A stretch of DNA of 64,000 nt from the NCBI GenBank assembly GCA_963785125.1, contig CAWATU010000008.1, positions 248,001 through 312,000 on the forward strand, written 5' to 3'. The stretch comes from QHXN01 sp963785125. GTDB lineage: Bacteria; Acidobacteriota; Blastocatellia; Pyrinomonadales; Pyrinomonadaceae. The position numbers were made by a program, and so were the translations under genes. The stretch's first letter is position 1. Every line of letters begins with the position of its first letter. The notes under the pieces are model-generated. The model saw only the letters and a list, made by a program, of their open reading frames with translations, was not told where the DNA came from and did no database searches. Below are positions 35,736-45,006 of this stretch, piece after piece.

Positions 35736-35946
35736 ACACTTGCGCGAGGAGCGTCTCCTTCATCCTTTCGAGCACTTTCACGGCGTGCTCCCGGCTCACG
35801 GCGGGGAAATCGTCGAGGAACTCGTCGAGCGTGTCTCCCTCTTCGAGATAGTCGAGCAGAGTCTGCACGGGCACGCGCGTGCCGGCGAAGACGGGCGTGC
35901 CGCCGAGAAGCTCCTCGGAACGTTGGATTAATATCTCCTGACTCAT
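35719..35946 (-). CDS. DUF433 antitoxin
   Basis: 75 residues from ATG 35946 (MSQEILIQRSEELLGGTPVF); a longer frame upstream is rejected because DUF433 proteins begin here. GGTPVFAGTRVPVQTLLDYLEEGDTLDEFLDDFP is split across the family's winged-helix core. It should bind DNA and neutralise the overlapping DUF5615 toxin. The pair stands between two secreted-protein genes. Confidence 0.88.
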   Translation of the reverse strand: MSQEILIQRSEELLGGTPVFAGTRVPVQTLLDYLEEGDTLDEFLDDFPAVSREHAVKVLERMKETLLAQVYESAA

Positions 35947-36032
35947 AGGCCACCACCTCGCGCCGCAATCATAACAAACCCCCACAACCCGGCATAGACA
36001 GGCCGCCCGCGCCCGGCATGGCCGGCGGCGGT

Positions 36033-36998
36033 TTATTTGACCGCCGCCAGTTGGTCGATGCGTGCGCGGACGGAGGTGGCGAGGAGACGCACCTCTTCGT
36101 CTGTGTAGTTGGCCGCGCGGAAGGCGTCTTCGAGCTGCTTGTCGGAGAGGCGCGAAAGTATGCCCGCGAGCCACTGCGCGTCGGCGACCATCACGTCCTG
36201 CATGAGCGCCTTGTTCTTCCCGTCGTAGCTGAAGCGCAGGCGCCCCGCCTCGACGCCCTCGATGAACTTGTCGGAGGCGTAGTCGTTAGGCTCGTTGCGC
36301 GTGCCCTTGACCTGACGGATGAAGGCTACGGGGCCGTTCTGTCCACCGGTCTTGCCGATGGTCGCGCCGAGGTCGCTGACGACGTACTGAAGCTCGTTAC
36401 CGTTCGCGCCGCCCACGACGAGGACGCGGTTGTTCTCGTCCTTTAAGTCCCAGTTCTCGACGAGCGCCATCATGATCTTGAGCCCTTGCAGCTCGCGCTT
36501 CCCCGCAAAGGGGTTGTCGGCCCAGCGCCATTCAACGGAGCGCTCGATTGTTTCGGGGCGCACCTCGAACCTGACGTTCTCGAACGTGCCCTTGCCCTCG
36601 ATGGTCGCGCGCGGGGCGAGGTAGGTGACCTCCGTAACGTAGCCGGCGGCCCAGACCAGCCGCGTCACGGCCGTCTCGGGCTGCGCCTCCTTGCCGACCT
36701 TCGCCACCCACACCTGCCCCTTCGCGTCGCGCACGCGGTACTTCTTCGAGTAGCCGCCCTTCTCATCCTTGATGAAGGTGAAAGGCGCCTGCGGTCTCAG
36801 CTCCTCGCCGCCCGGGCCGGCGAGAAGGTCGAGCGCCGACACATCCGCGTGCTCGCGCCAGAGCACCGGCGTCCCGACAGGCGGCTCCTTCTTCTTCTCC
36901 TTCTCCTTCTTGTCCTGCGCCGCGAAGACAGGCGCCAGAAGGCTGAAGAGAATCAACGCCGCTGCCGTCATCCTTAACGTTCTGCCGTGCTGTAACAT
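36033..36998 (-). CDS. Secreted atypical kinase-like protein
   Basis: 321 residues with a signal peptide (LILFSLLAPVFAAQ) and then a lysine-rich stretch. No named family was recognised, but kinase-like landmarks appear in order: K100 in VWVAKVG, E108 in QPETA, NWDLKDENN (181-189), which resembles the catalytic loop of protein kinases, and SDLGATIG (D209) in the place of the metal-binding DFG. The spacing fits the compact HipA/FAM20-like fold. Function as a kinase outside the cytoplasm is an inference; it may be a degenerate or different phosphotransferase. Confidence 0.6.
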   Translation of the reverse strand: MLQHGRTLRMTAAALILFSLLAPVFAAQDKKEKEKKKEPPVGTPVLWREHADVSALDLLAGPGGEELRPQAPFTFIKDEKGGYSKKYRVRDAKGQVWVAKVGKEAQPETAVTRLVWAAGYVTEVTYLAPRATIEGKGTFENVRFEVRPETIERSVEWRWADNPFAGKRELQGLKIMMALVENWDLKDENNRVLVVGGANGNELQYVVSDLGATIGKTGGQNGPVAFIRQVKGTRNEPNDYASDKFIEGVEAGRLRFSYDGKNKALMQDVMVADAQWLAGILSRLSDKQLEDAFRAANYTDEEVRLLATSVRARIDQLAAVK

Positions 36999-37011
36999 GC
37001 TCTTGCCCCTC

Positions 37012-39327
37012 TTATTTTTTGACCTTATCCTGTAAGTATTTTACAGCCGCTTCGAGTATTTCGTCGCGCCCGGCGGCCACACCGGCAATCGTCGGCGCGA
37101 CCTTGAGGGTGGGCTGGATGCCGATTCTTTGTAGTTGGCGGCCGTCGGCGTGGCGCACGTTATGGCCGGTGAAGCTGACGGCGAGGTTGCCGGGCAGCAC
37201 CATGTAGGTCACGTCGCCGTTGGCGCCCGTGGTCGGCGTCCCGACGAAGGTCACGTCGGTCGCCGCCTCGAAGAACATGCAGGTGTGCTCGGACTGGCTG
37301 ATGGCGTCCTCGTTAATGAGCATCACGACCTTGCCCCGGTACACCTCGCCGTGCCGCTCGGGGAGCGTCTGGGCGAAGGTGTAGCTCGGCGTCTCGGCCA
37401 GCTCGGAGTCGCTCATGGAGGGCGCTTCGAGCAGCGGGCGCGAGAAGAGCGCGGCGACGGGCTGTCTCTTCTCCGACAGGCGCGGGGCGATGGGCCACCC
37501 GGTGCCGTTCGGGTAGCCGCGCATGTCGAAGATGACGGCCAGCGTGTCTTTGATCGTCTCGAACATCTTCTCGACCTCGCCCGGCTGTAAGCGCGCGAGA
37601 TCGACGTAGCCGTAGCCGCTCGGCATGACGTGGAAGACGGGCGCCGTGCGCTGCGCCGCGCCGAAGAGCTTCGCGCGGTCGGCGTTGCCGAAAGAGCGCG
37701 GCACTTCCGTATCGCGCTCCGCACCGTCCACGCCGCGCAAGTGCAACTTCACGGCCGTCCCCTTCTGCCCGCGCAGCAGGTTCGCGTGGACGTTCCGCAT
37801 CAGGGATTGCGACGTGGAGGCGGCCGTGTAGCGCGACAGAAACTCGATGCGCTTCTCGACGGGCTCGCCGTCAACCGTCAGGATAACGTCGCCGACCTTG
37901 ACCGGCAGCTTGTCGTCGAGCACGTTGGTGACGACCGTCCGCCCCTCGACGTGACGCACGAGAACCGGCGGGAGGTACGTCCCCAGCCTCTCGGCCGAGG
38001 CGTTCGCGTTCTGCACGCCGCCGTGCGAGTCGTGCATCTCCGTGACCAATTCGCGGACGGTCAACTGGTAGTCGGCCGCGTCCCGGTTCGCCTCGAACTT
38101 CGGGATGTAGCGCGGCAGCACCGATGCCCACGTCTCCCGTATCAGATGTTTGTAGGGGTAGAAGTAGTTGACGACGGCCCAGTAGCGGAAGAGCGCCAGC
38201 AGTCGGTACTCCGCCGAGGGAAATTCCATCTCGGCGTAGGTCTTCTCCTTCTGGCCGACCATCGGCGCGACGGTCGCCGCGGTCTTCCGATTCGCCTGCG
38301 AGACCTTGCCCTCCTGCGCGGCGCGCAGGGCCTCGCGCAGGCCCGCGTCCTTCGGCACGACCGCGTCGGCGTTGAAGCCGAGCGAGCCGTCCGGGTTGAC
38401 CGACTCCGAAGTCCGCAGGCGCACCCTCACGCCGTCGGGCAACTCCAAAGTGAAAGTCCCCCCGCCCGCCTCCGGCGCGCGCTCGCCCTCCTGTATGACG
38501 TAGGCGCGGCCCGCGTGCTGCAACCCGCCGAGGGTCTCGACGGCCGGCGGCGTGTGCTCGTTGACGACGAAGACGAGGGGCGGCGCCTTCGCCTTGTTCC
38601 GACCCGAGAGGGTCTGCGGCGCGACGTTGGCGAAGGCCGAGTAGTAGAAGGAGGCGCCGCCCGTCTGCGTGGCGTAGCCGTTGTGCAGGCGGTAGCGGGC
38701 GGAGCCGAGCGTCACGTCCGCGTCGAGGAACTGCGGCAAGACCTGCCGCAGCATGTCCGCGAAGATGTAAGCGGCGAAGGGGTCGGCCGCGCCCGAGCCG
38801 CGCGCGTCGATGACGACCGCTTTGGCCGAAGGAGCGGCCTCGATGATCTTGCCGAGCAGGACGCGCAGGCCCGTGTTGTCCTTTGCGCCTGCTTCGGCGA
38901 TGCGCATCGCCTCGATGACGAGAACGCCCTCCTCCATCCGCAGAGGCTCGCCCGCGGGGGTGTTTGTTTGAGCAGGCGGGAGGGCCTTCGACTCGGTTAC
39001 AACCTCCGCGCGCGTGCTCGCGTCGCCGAGCGCGGCGAGCATCTGGTTCAAGGCCGCCTCATACTCCTGCGGAGTCTTGGCCGCACGAACTTTCGGTATC
39101 GCCTCGGCCAGAGCCTTGTCCCAATCCAGCTCGCGATAGGCGAGAAAGGGGTGAAAATATTTCACCGCGCTCCAGACCTTCGCCAGCCCGACCAGACGCT
39201 CGACGCTCGTCCCGTCGGCCGTTTGTGCAGGCGTCGCGGCCGGCTGTTGCGCGCGTGCGTTGAAGCACAGCAGCAGCAACACCGCCGACAACGACAATGC
39301 TCTCGCCGTAAACCTTCGGACGTTCAT
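37012..39327 (-). CDS. Secreted S41-family peptidase with PDZ domain
   Basis: 771 residues with a signal peptide (LSLSAVLLLLCFNARAQ). A PDZ-like part is seen around VKVGDVILTVDGEPV, and the S41 core includes VIFDMRGYPNGTG and INEDAISQSEHTCMFF, where a serine follows the conserved ED-type loop, then TTGANGD. S41 enzymes are tail-specific or tricorn-like proteases; here it would be periplasmic. The N-terminal 300 residues are a second alpha/beta region with VVIDARGSGAADPFAAY, perhaps a degenerate copy of the S41 fold. Confidence 0.9.
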   Translation of the reverse strand: MNVRRFTARALSLSAVLLLLCFNARAQQPAATPAQTADGTSVERLVGLAKVWSAVKYFHPFLAYRELDWDKALAEAIPKVRAAKTPQEYEAALNQMLAALGDASTRAEVVTESKALPPAQTNTPAGEPLRMEEGVLVIEAMRIAEAGAKDNTGLRVLLGKIIEAAPSAKAVVIDARGSGAADPFAAYIFADMLRQVLPQFLDADVTLGSARYRLHNGYATQTGGASFYYSAFANVAPQTLSGRNKAKAPPLVFVVNEHTPPAVETLGGLQHAGRAYVIQEGERAPEAGGGTFTLELPDGVRVRLRTSESVNPDGSLGFNADAVVPKDAGLREALRAAQEGKVSQANRKTAATVAPMVGQKEKTYAEMEFPSAEYRLLALFRYWAVVNYFYPYKHLIRETWASVLPRYIPKFEANRDAADYQLTVRELVTEMHDSHGGVQNANASAERLGTYLPPVLVRHVEGRTVVTNVLDDKLPVKVGDVILTVDGEPVEKRIEFLSRYTAASTSQSLMRNVHANLLRGQKGTAVKLHLRGVDGAERDTEVPRSFGNADRAKLFGAAQRTAPVFHVMPSGYGYVDLARLQPGEVEKMFETIKDTLAVIFDMRGYPNGTGWPIAPRLSEKRQPVAALFSRPLLEAPSMSDSELAETPSYTFAQTLPERHGEVYRGKVVMLINEDAISQSEHTCMFFEAATDVTFVGTPTTGANGDVTYMVLPGNLAVSFTGHNVRHADGRQLQRIGIQPTLKVAPTIAGVAAGRDEILEAAVKYLQDKVKK

Positions 39328-39346
39328 TCCAACTCCTCCCGGCTCG

Positions 39347-39895
39347 TCAATTCGTCAACGGCGAGACTCCCTCTGGCTTGAGGCAGGGCTTGCCCGCCGC
39401 AGCGTCGGCCGCAGCCCGCGCCTCTTCGTTGGTCATCACCTTGTCCGTCACGCAGACCGCAGCATTCGTGATCTTCGCCACGGCGAGGTAGGAGGTTTTC
39501 TGTTCGGGCTTCTCGGGGTTCTCGCTGGCGTTCACCCGCACGATGAGGGCGAAGGGCTGCACCTTGCCGCCCTTCTTCTCGACGCGCCACTCGGCCTTCT
39601 CACCGAGGCTCGAAAAGCCGGTCGTGATGACCTGCCAGTAGTTGAGCGGGTGCTTCTTCCCGTCGGGGCTGACGACGGTCACCGACTGGCGCGAGTCGGA
39701 GTCTTCGACCAGCAACCCGTAGCCCGCCACGCCGGGGCACTTCTGCACGGAGCTGGCGTCCTCCTCTGTCGTCTCGATGGTCTTACATCCCGCGCCCGTC
39801 ATGTCCGTGTAGACGCTGTCCGCCGCGGGGACGTATGCGAGCAGCGGCACCGCGCAGCCGAGGATAAAGAGCGCGCTCAGGGTTCTCTTCAACAT
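39347..39895 (-). CDS. Secreted protein of unknown function
   Basis: 182 residues. A signal peptide (LSALFILGCAVPLLAY) is followed by a compact, probably beta-rich domain with three cysteines spaced to form disulfides (GAGCKTIE, QKCPGVAGYG, AAVCVTDK). No family recognised. It is the gene immediately before the S41 peptidase on the same strand (19 bp apart). Confidence 0.75.
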   Translation of the reverse strand: MLKRTLSALFILGCAVPLLAYVPAADSVYTDMTGAGCKTIETTEEDASSVQKCPGVAGYGLLVEDSDSRQSVTVVSPDGKKHPLNYWQVITTGFSSLGEKAEWRVEKKGGKVQPFALIVRVNASENPEKPEQKTSYLAVAKITNAAVCVTDKVMTNEEARAAADAAAGKPCLKPEGVSPLTN

Positions 39896-39940
39896 CTCAG
39901 ACTCTCCTCTCGGGGGTTTACGGAAAAAAACGTTCGGCGC

Positions 39941-41902
39941 TTAAGGCCGGAGCCTCGCGGCCCAGCCGCCGCCCTCGGCCAGTTTAATCTTCAGACGGGT
40001 CGTGCGGTCGGCGCGGCCCGAGACCTTCTTGTAGTCGAATGCCGCGCGGTCGGCGTTCACGCCGTCCTGATACGCGTCCATCTTAAACTCGCCCGCGGGC
40101 AGGAAGGAGAAGTCCACCTCCAGCTCGCGCGCCGTCCAGTCGGTCATCGCGCCGACGTACCAGTCGCGCCCGCTGCGGCGCGCGACGAGCACGTAGTCGC
40201 CTATCTTCCCGTCGAGCACGCGCGTCTCGTCCCAGACCGTGGGGACGGCCGCGAGGAACTCCATCGACTCCGGCTCGCGCAGGTAGTTCGACGGACTGTC
40301 GGCGAGCATCTGCAAGGGGCTCTCGAAGACGACGTACATCGCCAACTGGTGGCAGCGCGTGCCGAGCGCCATCGGGCGCTCGAAGACCTTCGCCCAGCTC
40401 TTCTGCTGCGCGTTGAGCATCGCGCCGGGCGTGTAGTCCATCGGCCCCAGAAACATCCGCGTGAACGGCAGCGTCAGGTTGTGTTCGGGGCTGGCGTCCG
40501 GGCTCCACTTGCTCCACTCCAACCCGCGCACGCCCTCGTTGGTGATGAGGTTCGGCCACGTCCGCGTCATCAACGCCGCTCGTTGCCCGCCGTGGTAATC
40601 GACCAGCATCTTCCGCCGCGCCGCCTCGCGCGAGAGTTTGTGGTAGAAGCTCACGACCTTCTGGTCGTCGCGCTGCATGAAGTCAACCTTGATGCCTTTG
40701 ACTCCCCACTTCTCGAACTGTCCGAGCGCGGGCTCCAACTGGTCGTCGAGCGTCTTCCACACGACCCACAGGATGATGCCGACGTTCTTCTGCTTCCCGT
40801 AGCTGACCAGCTCCTCGACGTTGATGTCGGGGACGACCGCGAGCACGTTGCCGAGCTTGTACCAGCCTTCATCTAAGACGACATACTCGATCCCGTACTT
40901 CGATGCGAAGTCGATGAAGTATTTGTACGTCTGCGTGTTGACGCCCGACTTGAAGTCAACGCCGTAGATGTTGTTGGCGTTCCACCAGTCCCACGCCACC
41001 TTGCCCGGCTTAATCCACGAAGTGTCCTGCACCCTCGAAGGACTTTGCAACAGGTAGACGAGCTGGTTCGTCAGCAGGTCGCCGTCGCGCTCGGCGATCC
41101 CGAGCAGCCGCCACGGGTACGTCCGCGTGCCCTTCGTGACGGCGATGTAGTCGGCCGCCTCCGTCACCTTGAAGTCGCGGTCGCCGGTCAGCGTCTCCTT
41201 CAGAGGGTAGGGCGGGAACATTGACGCGAGCCCCGCGCCGCCGGTGCCGCGCAGCCAGAGGCCGGGGTAGTCCTCCACGTCCGACTCGGCGACGGCGACC
41301 TTTACGCCTCCCGCGTCAACGACCGCCGGCAACGAAGCGAAGGCCGCCGTGCCGATCTCCTTCAAAGGCTTCGGCACGTACAGCCGCTCGTTGTGCGAGA
41401 AGAGGCTCTCCTCCTGCGGGTAGAAGACCGTGTAGTTGTCGGCGAAGTTGAAGGCGGCCTCCTCCTTATAGACCTTCACCTCTCCTTGCGGAAGCGTGGT
41501 CTCGAAGCGGTAGGCCACGCCCTCGTCGTAGGCGCGGAAGACGACCGCGTAGTCGCCGTCCATCTCAAGGCGCAGCTCTTTGTAAGCGTCGCGGATGCGC
41601 GCGGACTTCTGGCGCACGACCGGCTCGACCCAGGCGTCGTACACGCGCGGCCTCGCTATCCTCACTTTTGGTTCGAGCCCGAGCACACGGCCGTCGATGT
41701 CGATGGAGAGCGTCGAGTCGCGCAGCAGAGTCTTCCCGTTCACCAGCACGTTGTAGCTGACGCGCCCGGCCGTGCTGATTCTCACGTCGATCTTCCCGTT
41801 GGGTGAGACGACGCGGAAGTCCGACCGCTGCGCCGCCGCCCCGGCGGTCAGGAACAGGAGCGTGATAAGCGTGAGCGCGGCTCTCTTCAAAGAGGTGTGC
41901 AT
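39941..41902 (-). CDS. Glycoside hydrolase family 97
   Basis: 653 residues from ATG 41902, chosen over one 20 codons upstream because a signal peptide (LTLITLLFLTAGAAAQ) begins here and the upstream frame would run into the amylase gene. The GH97 N-terminal beta-domain (LRDSTLSIDIDGRVLG) precedes the barrel with IEYVVLDEGWYKLG, GIKVDFMQRDDQ and LITNEGVRGLEW. GH97 enzymes release glucose or galactose from alpha-linked oligosaccharides. It follows a GH13 amylase by 32 bp, so both likely act on starch-like glucan in the envelope. Confidence 0.93.
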   Translation of the reverse strand: MHTSLKRAALTLITLLFLTAGAAAQRSDFRVVSPNGKIDVRISTAGRVSYNVLVNGKTLLRDSTLSIDIDGRVLGLEPKVRIARPRVYDAWVEPVVRQKSARIRDAYKELRLEMDGDYAVVFRAYDEGVAYRFETTLPQGEVKVYKEEAAFNFADNYTVFYPQEESLFSHNERLYVPKPLKEIGTAAFASLPAVVDAGGVKVAVAESDVEDYPGLWLRGTGGAGLASMFPPYPLKETLTGDRDFKVTEAADYIAVTKGTRTYPWRLLGIAERDGDLLTNQLVYLLQSPSRVQDTSWIKPGKVAWDWWNANNIYGVDFKSGVNTQTYKYFIDFASKYGIEYVVLDEGWYKLGNVLAVVPDINVEELVSYGKQKNVGIILWVVWKTLDDQLEPALGQFEKWGVKGIKVDFMQRDDQKVVSFYHKLSREAARRKMLVDYHGGQRAALMTRTWPNLITNEGVRGLEWSKWSPDASPEHNLTLPFTRMFLGPMDYTPGAMLNAQQKSWAKVFERPMALGTRCHQLAMYVVFESPLQMLADSPSNYLREPESMEFLAAVPTVWDETRVLDGKIGDYVLVARRSGRDWYVGAMTDWTARELEVDFSFLPAGEFKMDAYQDGVNADRAAFDYKKVSGRADRTTRLKIKLAEGGGWAARLRP

Positions 41903-41934
41903 GTTTGGAGTTATCTTCCCGGTTTCGTGTGGGT

Positions 41935-43347
41935 CTATTTCACGAAGACCTTGTAGCCCCACGGCTTCAGCTCAAGCCGTGTCGCGGCGTCGAGTTCGAC
42001 CGCCCCGCCGCCGAAGAAGTCTGTGTACTTGCCGTGGTAGAGCGTCTCCTTGAACGTCAACGCCTGCGGCCGGCCGGAGAAGTTGATGACGACGAAGACC
42101 TTGTCCGCCTCGTTCCGGCGCACGAAGCTGAACACTTCGGCGGGCGCGCTGTTGGGCACGAGTATCATCGTCGCGCCCCACTGCCCGTTCCAGAGCGCCG
42201 TGTTCTGCTTCTTCAGCGCGAACAGTTTTTTATACAGTTCGCCGTTCGGATGTTCCTTCCAGACAATCGGGTCTTTCTCGAAGAACTGTAGGCGCCGCGC
42301 GTTGCCCGCCTCCTGCCCGTTGTAGACGAGCGGCATGCCCTCGCCGACGGCGGACAGAACCATCGCCGGCTCCACACCGCCGCCGAACGCCTCGAACTCC
42401 GTCCCCTCCCAGGCGTTCTTGTCGTGGTTGGTGAGGAAGGTCATCCGGATGCTCTCGCGCGGGTACGCGCTCTCGTTCCAGGAGTAGTAGACGAAGAGGC
42501 CGCTCAGGTCTTTCTTCTGACCCGATGTTATCTGATGGACGGCGTCATACCAGCTCCACGCGTAGGTCATGTCGAACGCCTCGGCGTGCAGGTCGCGCGC
42601 CTCCCACTCGGCGAGCATGAAGACCGGCTTGACGGCGTCCAGCTCTTTGCGGACGTTGTTCCAGAAGTCCACGGGCACGAAGCCGGCCACGTCGCAGCGA
42701 TAGCCGTCTACGTCCGCCTCGCGCACCCAGTACTTCATGGCGTCGGTCATGTAGCGTCGCAAACCCTCGTGCTTGAAGTCGAGGTCGATGATGTCCGACC
42801 AGTCCCACCAGGGCGTCGGGCGGAAGTCACCCTTGTAGTCGCGGTCGTACCACTCGGGATGCTCTGCGACGAGGTTGTTGTCCCAGGCGGTATGGTTGGC
42901 GACCCAGTCGAGGATGACATGGAAGCCTGCGGCGTGCGCGGCGGCGACGAAGTGCTTAAGGTCTTCGAGCGTGCCGAACTCCGGGTTGACGCTGTAGTAG
43001 TCTTTCACTGAATAAGGACTGCCGAGTGTGCCCTTGCGATTCTTCTCACCGATTTTATGAATCGGCATCAGCCAGAGGATATCCACGCCGAGTTCCTTCA
43101 AACGCGGCAGGTGCGCCTCGGCCGCGCGGAAGGTGCCTTCGGGCGTGAACTGCCGCGTGTTGATCTGGTAGATGACGGCGTTCTTCGCCCACTCCGGGTG
43201 CTTGAGCTTAACGTAAGGCGTCGGCTGGTAGGGGTTCACAGCGGCTTGGGTCGGCGTAGGCGCGGTCTCACCGCCCTGCTTCTGGTTGACACAAGCGGCG
43301 AGCGACGCGACGCAGAGCAGGACGAGCAGAGGTGTCGAGGCGCGCAT
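41935..43347 (-). CDS. Alpha-amylase family (GH13) lipoprotein
   Basis: 470 residues from ATG 43347, which follows AAGGAG; a longer frame upstream lacks a signal. The lipobox SLAAC predicts surface anchoring. The four GH13 regions are present: DWVANHT, YRCDVAGF (nucleophile Asp), AEWEA (acid Glu) and FLTNHDKN. It should cut internal alpha-1,4 bonds of glucans and forms an operon with the GH97 gene. Confidence 0.94.
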   Translation of the reverse strand: MRASTPLLVLLCVASLAACVNQKQGGETAPTPTQAAVNPYQPTPYVKLKHPEWAKNAVIYQINTRQFTPEGTFRAAEAHLPRLKELGVDILWLMPIHKIGEKNRKGTLGSPYSVKDYYSVNPEFGTLEDLKHFVAAAHAAGFHVILDWVANHTAWDNNLVAEHPEWYDRDYKGDFRPTPWWDWSDIIDLDFKHEGLRRYMTDAMKYWVREADVDGYRCDVAGFVPVDFWNNVRKELDAVKPVFMLAEWEARDLHAEAFDMTYAWSWYDAVHQITSGQKKDLSGLFVYYSWNESAYPRESIRMTFLTNHDKNAWEGTEFEAFGGGVEPAMVLSAVGEGMPLVYNGQEAGNARRLQFFEKDPIVWKEHPNGELYKKLFALKKQNTALWNGQWGATMILVPNSAPAEVFSFVRRNEADKVFVVINFSGRPQALTFKETLYHGKYTDFFGGGAVELDAATRLELKPWGYKVFVK

Positions 43348-43466
43348 TCGACCGAACTCCTTCCGAGGATTCTGCGACGGCGGCCGACGCGAAGGAAATG
43401 CCAGAGCGTTACGTTGGAATACCAATTTAACCGACAGCCTGTCAATGCCGCTGCCGCCGCACAGTT

Positions 43467-43495
43467 TTGATAAAGCCTTATGGTTCGGGTAGAGT
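43467..43495 (+). promoter_or_regulatory. Sigma70-type promoter, near-leaderless
   Basis: TTGATA (43467-43472), a 17-bp spacer and TAGAGT (43490-43495) place the transcript start about 5-6 nt before ATG 43507. An upstream in-frame ATG at 43480 lies inside the spacer, which argues for the later start. Confidence 0.55.
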
Positions 43496-43506
43496 CGGCC
43501 AACCGT

Positions 43507-44925
43507 ATGAAGACGAACGTGGGACAGGCGAGAGAGGGCCAAGCCGCGCGCTCGCTCACGTGGACGGGGGCTCTGACGGCCGTCGTCTACCTGGCGACGT
43601 TCCTCTTCTACGTCCGCGGGTTTCAGGGTTACACGCGCACGCAGCGCGAGGTCTTCATCTGGCTCGCGGTGGTGCCGCTGCTCTATCTCTTCTGGCGCGG
43701 CTACCGGATCGTGCGCGACTCGGGCGGCCGTGTGCAGACCTCACAGGTCGTCTGGTTCGCGGCGCTGTTCTGCGTCACCTGCGCGGCCGTCTACCCGTTC
43801 CACTCGACCGACGCGTTCGGCTACATCAACCGCGGCTGGCAACAGGTTCACTACCACATGAACCCGTACGTCCACACCGTCGCGGAGGTGCCGGGCTGGC
43901 GCGACGACCCGATGATCTGGAATCATTGGATCTATAACCCGAACCCGTACGGCTTCCTCTTCACACTGCTCGCGCGCGGCCTGACGCTCCTCGGCGGGGG
44001 CCATTGGGCGCTGACGCTCGGGCTCTTTAAGGCCGTGAACGCCGCCGCCTACGGCTTCACGGGCTGGCTCGTCTGGTCGGGCGCAAAGCATCTGGGGCAT
44101 GAGCGGCCGATGCTTGCGCTCTACTCTTTTCTCTGGAACCCGCTTGTCCTGCTGCACCACATCGCGAACGGGCATAACGACATCCTCATCGGGTGCGCGC
44201 TCGCGCTCGCCGCCTACCTCGTCGTGACGGGGCGCGACGTGTGGGTGCTGCCGGCACTCGCGGCGGCGATGATGCTCAAGTACGCTCCGGCGCTGCTCGT
44301 CCCGGCGGCGCTCGTCTACATCTACAGGAGGCGCGGGTGGAAGATGACCGTCGTCGGGTGCCTGCTCGCGGCGCTCGTGGTCGTGGCGGTGGCGGCGCCC
44401 TTCCTCGCCGACTGGCGGCAGTTCCGGCTCGAAGACATCCGCGACAACGCGACGCTCATCGACAACTCGCTCCACTCCTTCATCATCCACATCTACACGA
44501 ACCTCGCGCGGCTCGTCGGGCCGCTCATGCAGTTCAAGGAGGCGTTCAACTCAGGCATCAAGATTGTTCTGCGCGTCGGCTTCGCGCTCTTCCTGATCTT
44601 AATTCATCTGAGGTTTTGGCGGCGGAGTTCGGCGGGTCGGCTCGTGGAGTTGTGGGCGCTCGTGATGCTTCTGCTGATGTGCGTGGTCAGCTCGAAGTTC
44701 AACGCGTGGTATATGGGGATGCTGCTGCCGCCGGTGCTCTTCCTGCCAGAGCGCCACTGGCTGCGGCGCCTGACGCTGCTCGTCACCACCGCGCAGACGC
44801 TCTCGCTCACCTTCTTCAAGCAGGCTTACATCCTCAACTACTTCGCCATGATTCTCGTCCCCGCGATTATTATTTTCCGGCAGGTGAGAAGCGAGAAGGG
44901 GAGAATCGGGGAGCCGAAAAATTAA
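43507..44925 (+). CDS. GT-C-type polytopic glycosyltransferase
   Basis: 472 residues from ATG 43507, chosen because the promoter spacer covers the earlier ATG. About ten to twelve membrane helices are seen. After the second pair comes PFHSTDAFGYINRGWQQ, with the acidic motif expected in GT-C transferases in the first large outside loop, and MNPYVH and NPNPYG follow, as in MptB-like polyprenol-phosphate-dependent mannosyltransferases. It probably adds sugars to an envelope glycan or protein. The stop codon lies in a palindromic element. It is a single-gene unit divergent from the amylase operon. Confidence 0.85.
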   Translation: MKTNVGQAREGQAARSLTWTGALTAVVYLATFLFYVRGFQGYTRTQREVFIWLAVVPLLYLFWRGYRIVRDSGGRVQTSQVVWFAALFCVTCAAVYPFHSTDAFGYINRGWQQVHYHMNPYVHTVAEVPGWRDDPMIWNHWIYNPNPYGFLFTLLARGLTLLGGGHWALTLGLFKAVNAAAYGFTGWLVWSGAKHLGHERPMLALYSFLWNPLVLLHHIANGHNDILIGCALALAAYLVVTGRDVWVLPALAAAMMLKYAPALLVPAALVYIYRRRGWKMTVVGCLLAALVVVAVAAPFLADWRQFRLEDIRDNATLIDNSLHSFIIHIYTNLARLVGPLMQFKEAFNSGIKIVLRVGFALFLILIHLRFWRRSSAGRLVELWALVMLLLMCVVSSKFNAWYMGMLLPPVLFLPERHWLRRLTLLVTTAQTLSLTFFKQAYILNYFAMILVPAIIIFRQVRSEKGRIGEPKN

Positions 44926-44996
44926 CCGCAGAGACACGGAGGCACGGCTTGTTGACTTATGTCTTCAAAGCCGTGCCCCCGTGTCTCTGCGGTTAA
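44922..44996. repeat. Palindromic element, family C (copy 2)
   Basis: The 29-nt left arm (44922-44950, containing CCGCAGAGACACGGAGGCAC) and the right arm (44968-44996) match at 28 of 29 positions around a 17-nt loop. It overlaps the stop codon of the glycosyltransferase and ends 11 bp before the stop of the convergent VWFA gene. Position and strength fit a bidirectional terminator. It is related to the elements at 26698 and 52068. Confidence 0.9.
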
Positions 44997-45006
44997 GTCT
45001 GCCCCG

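Noticed and set aside
37630..40876. Two long plus-strand open frames (37630-39381 and 39260-40876)
   Set aside because: Antisense to the S41 peptidase, the unknown secreted protein and GH97, which have signal peptides and motifs.
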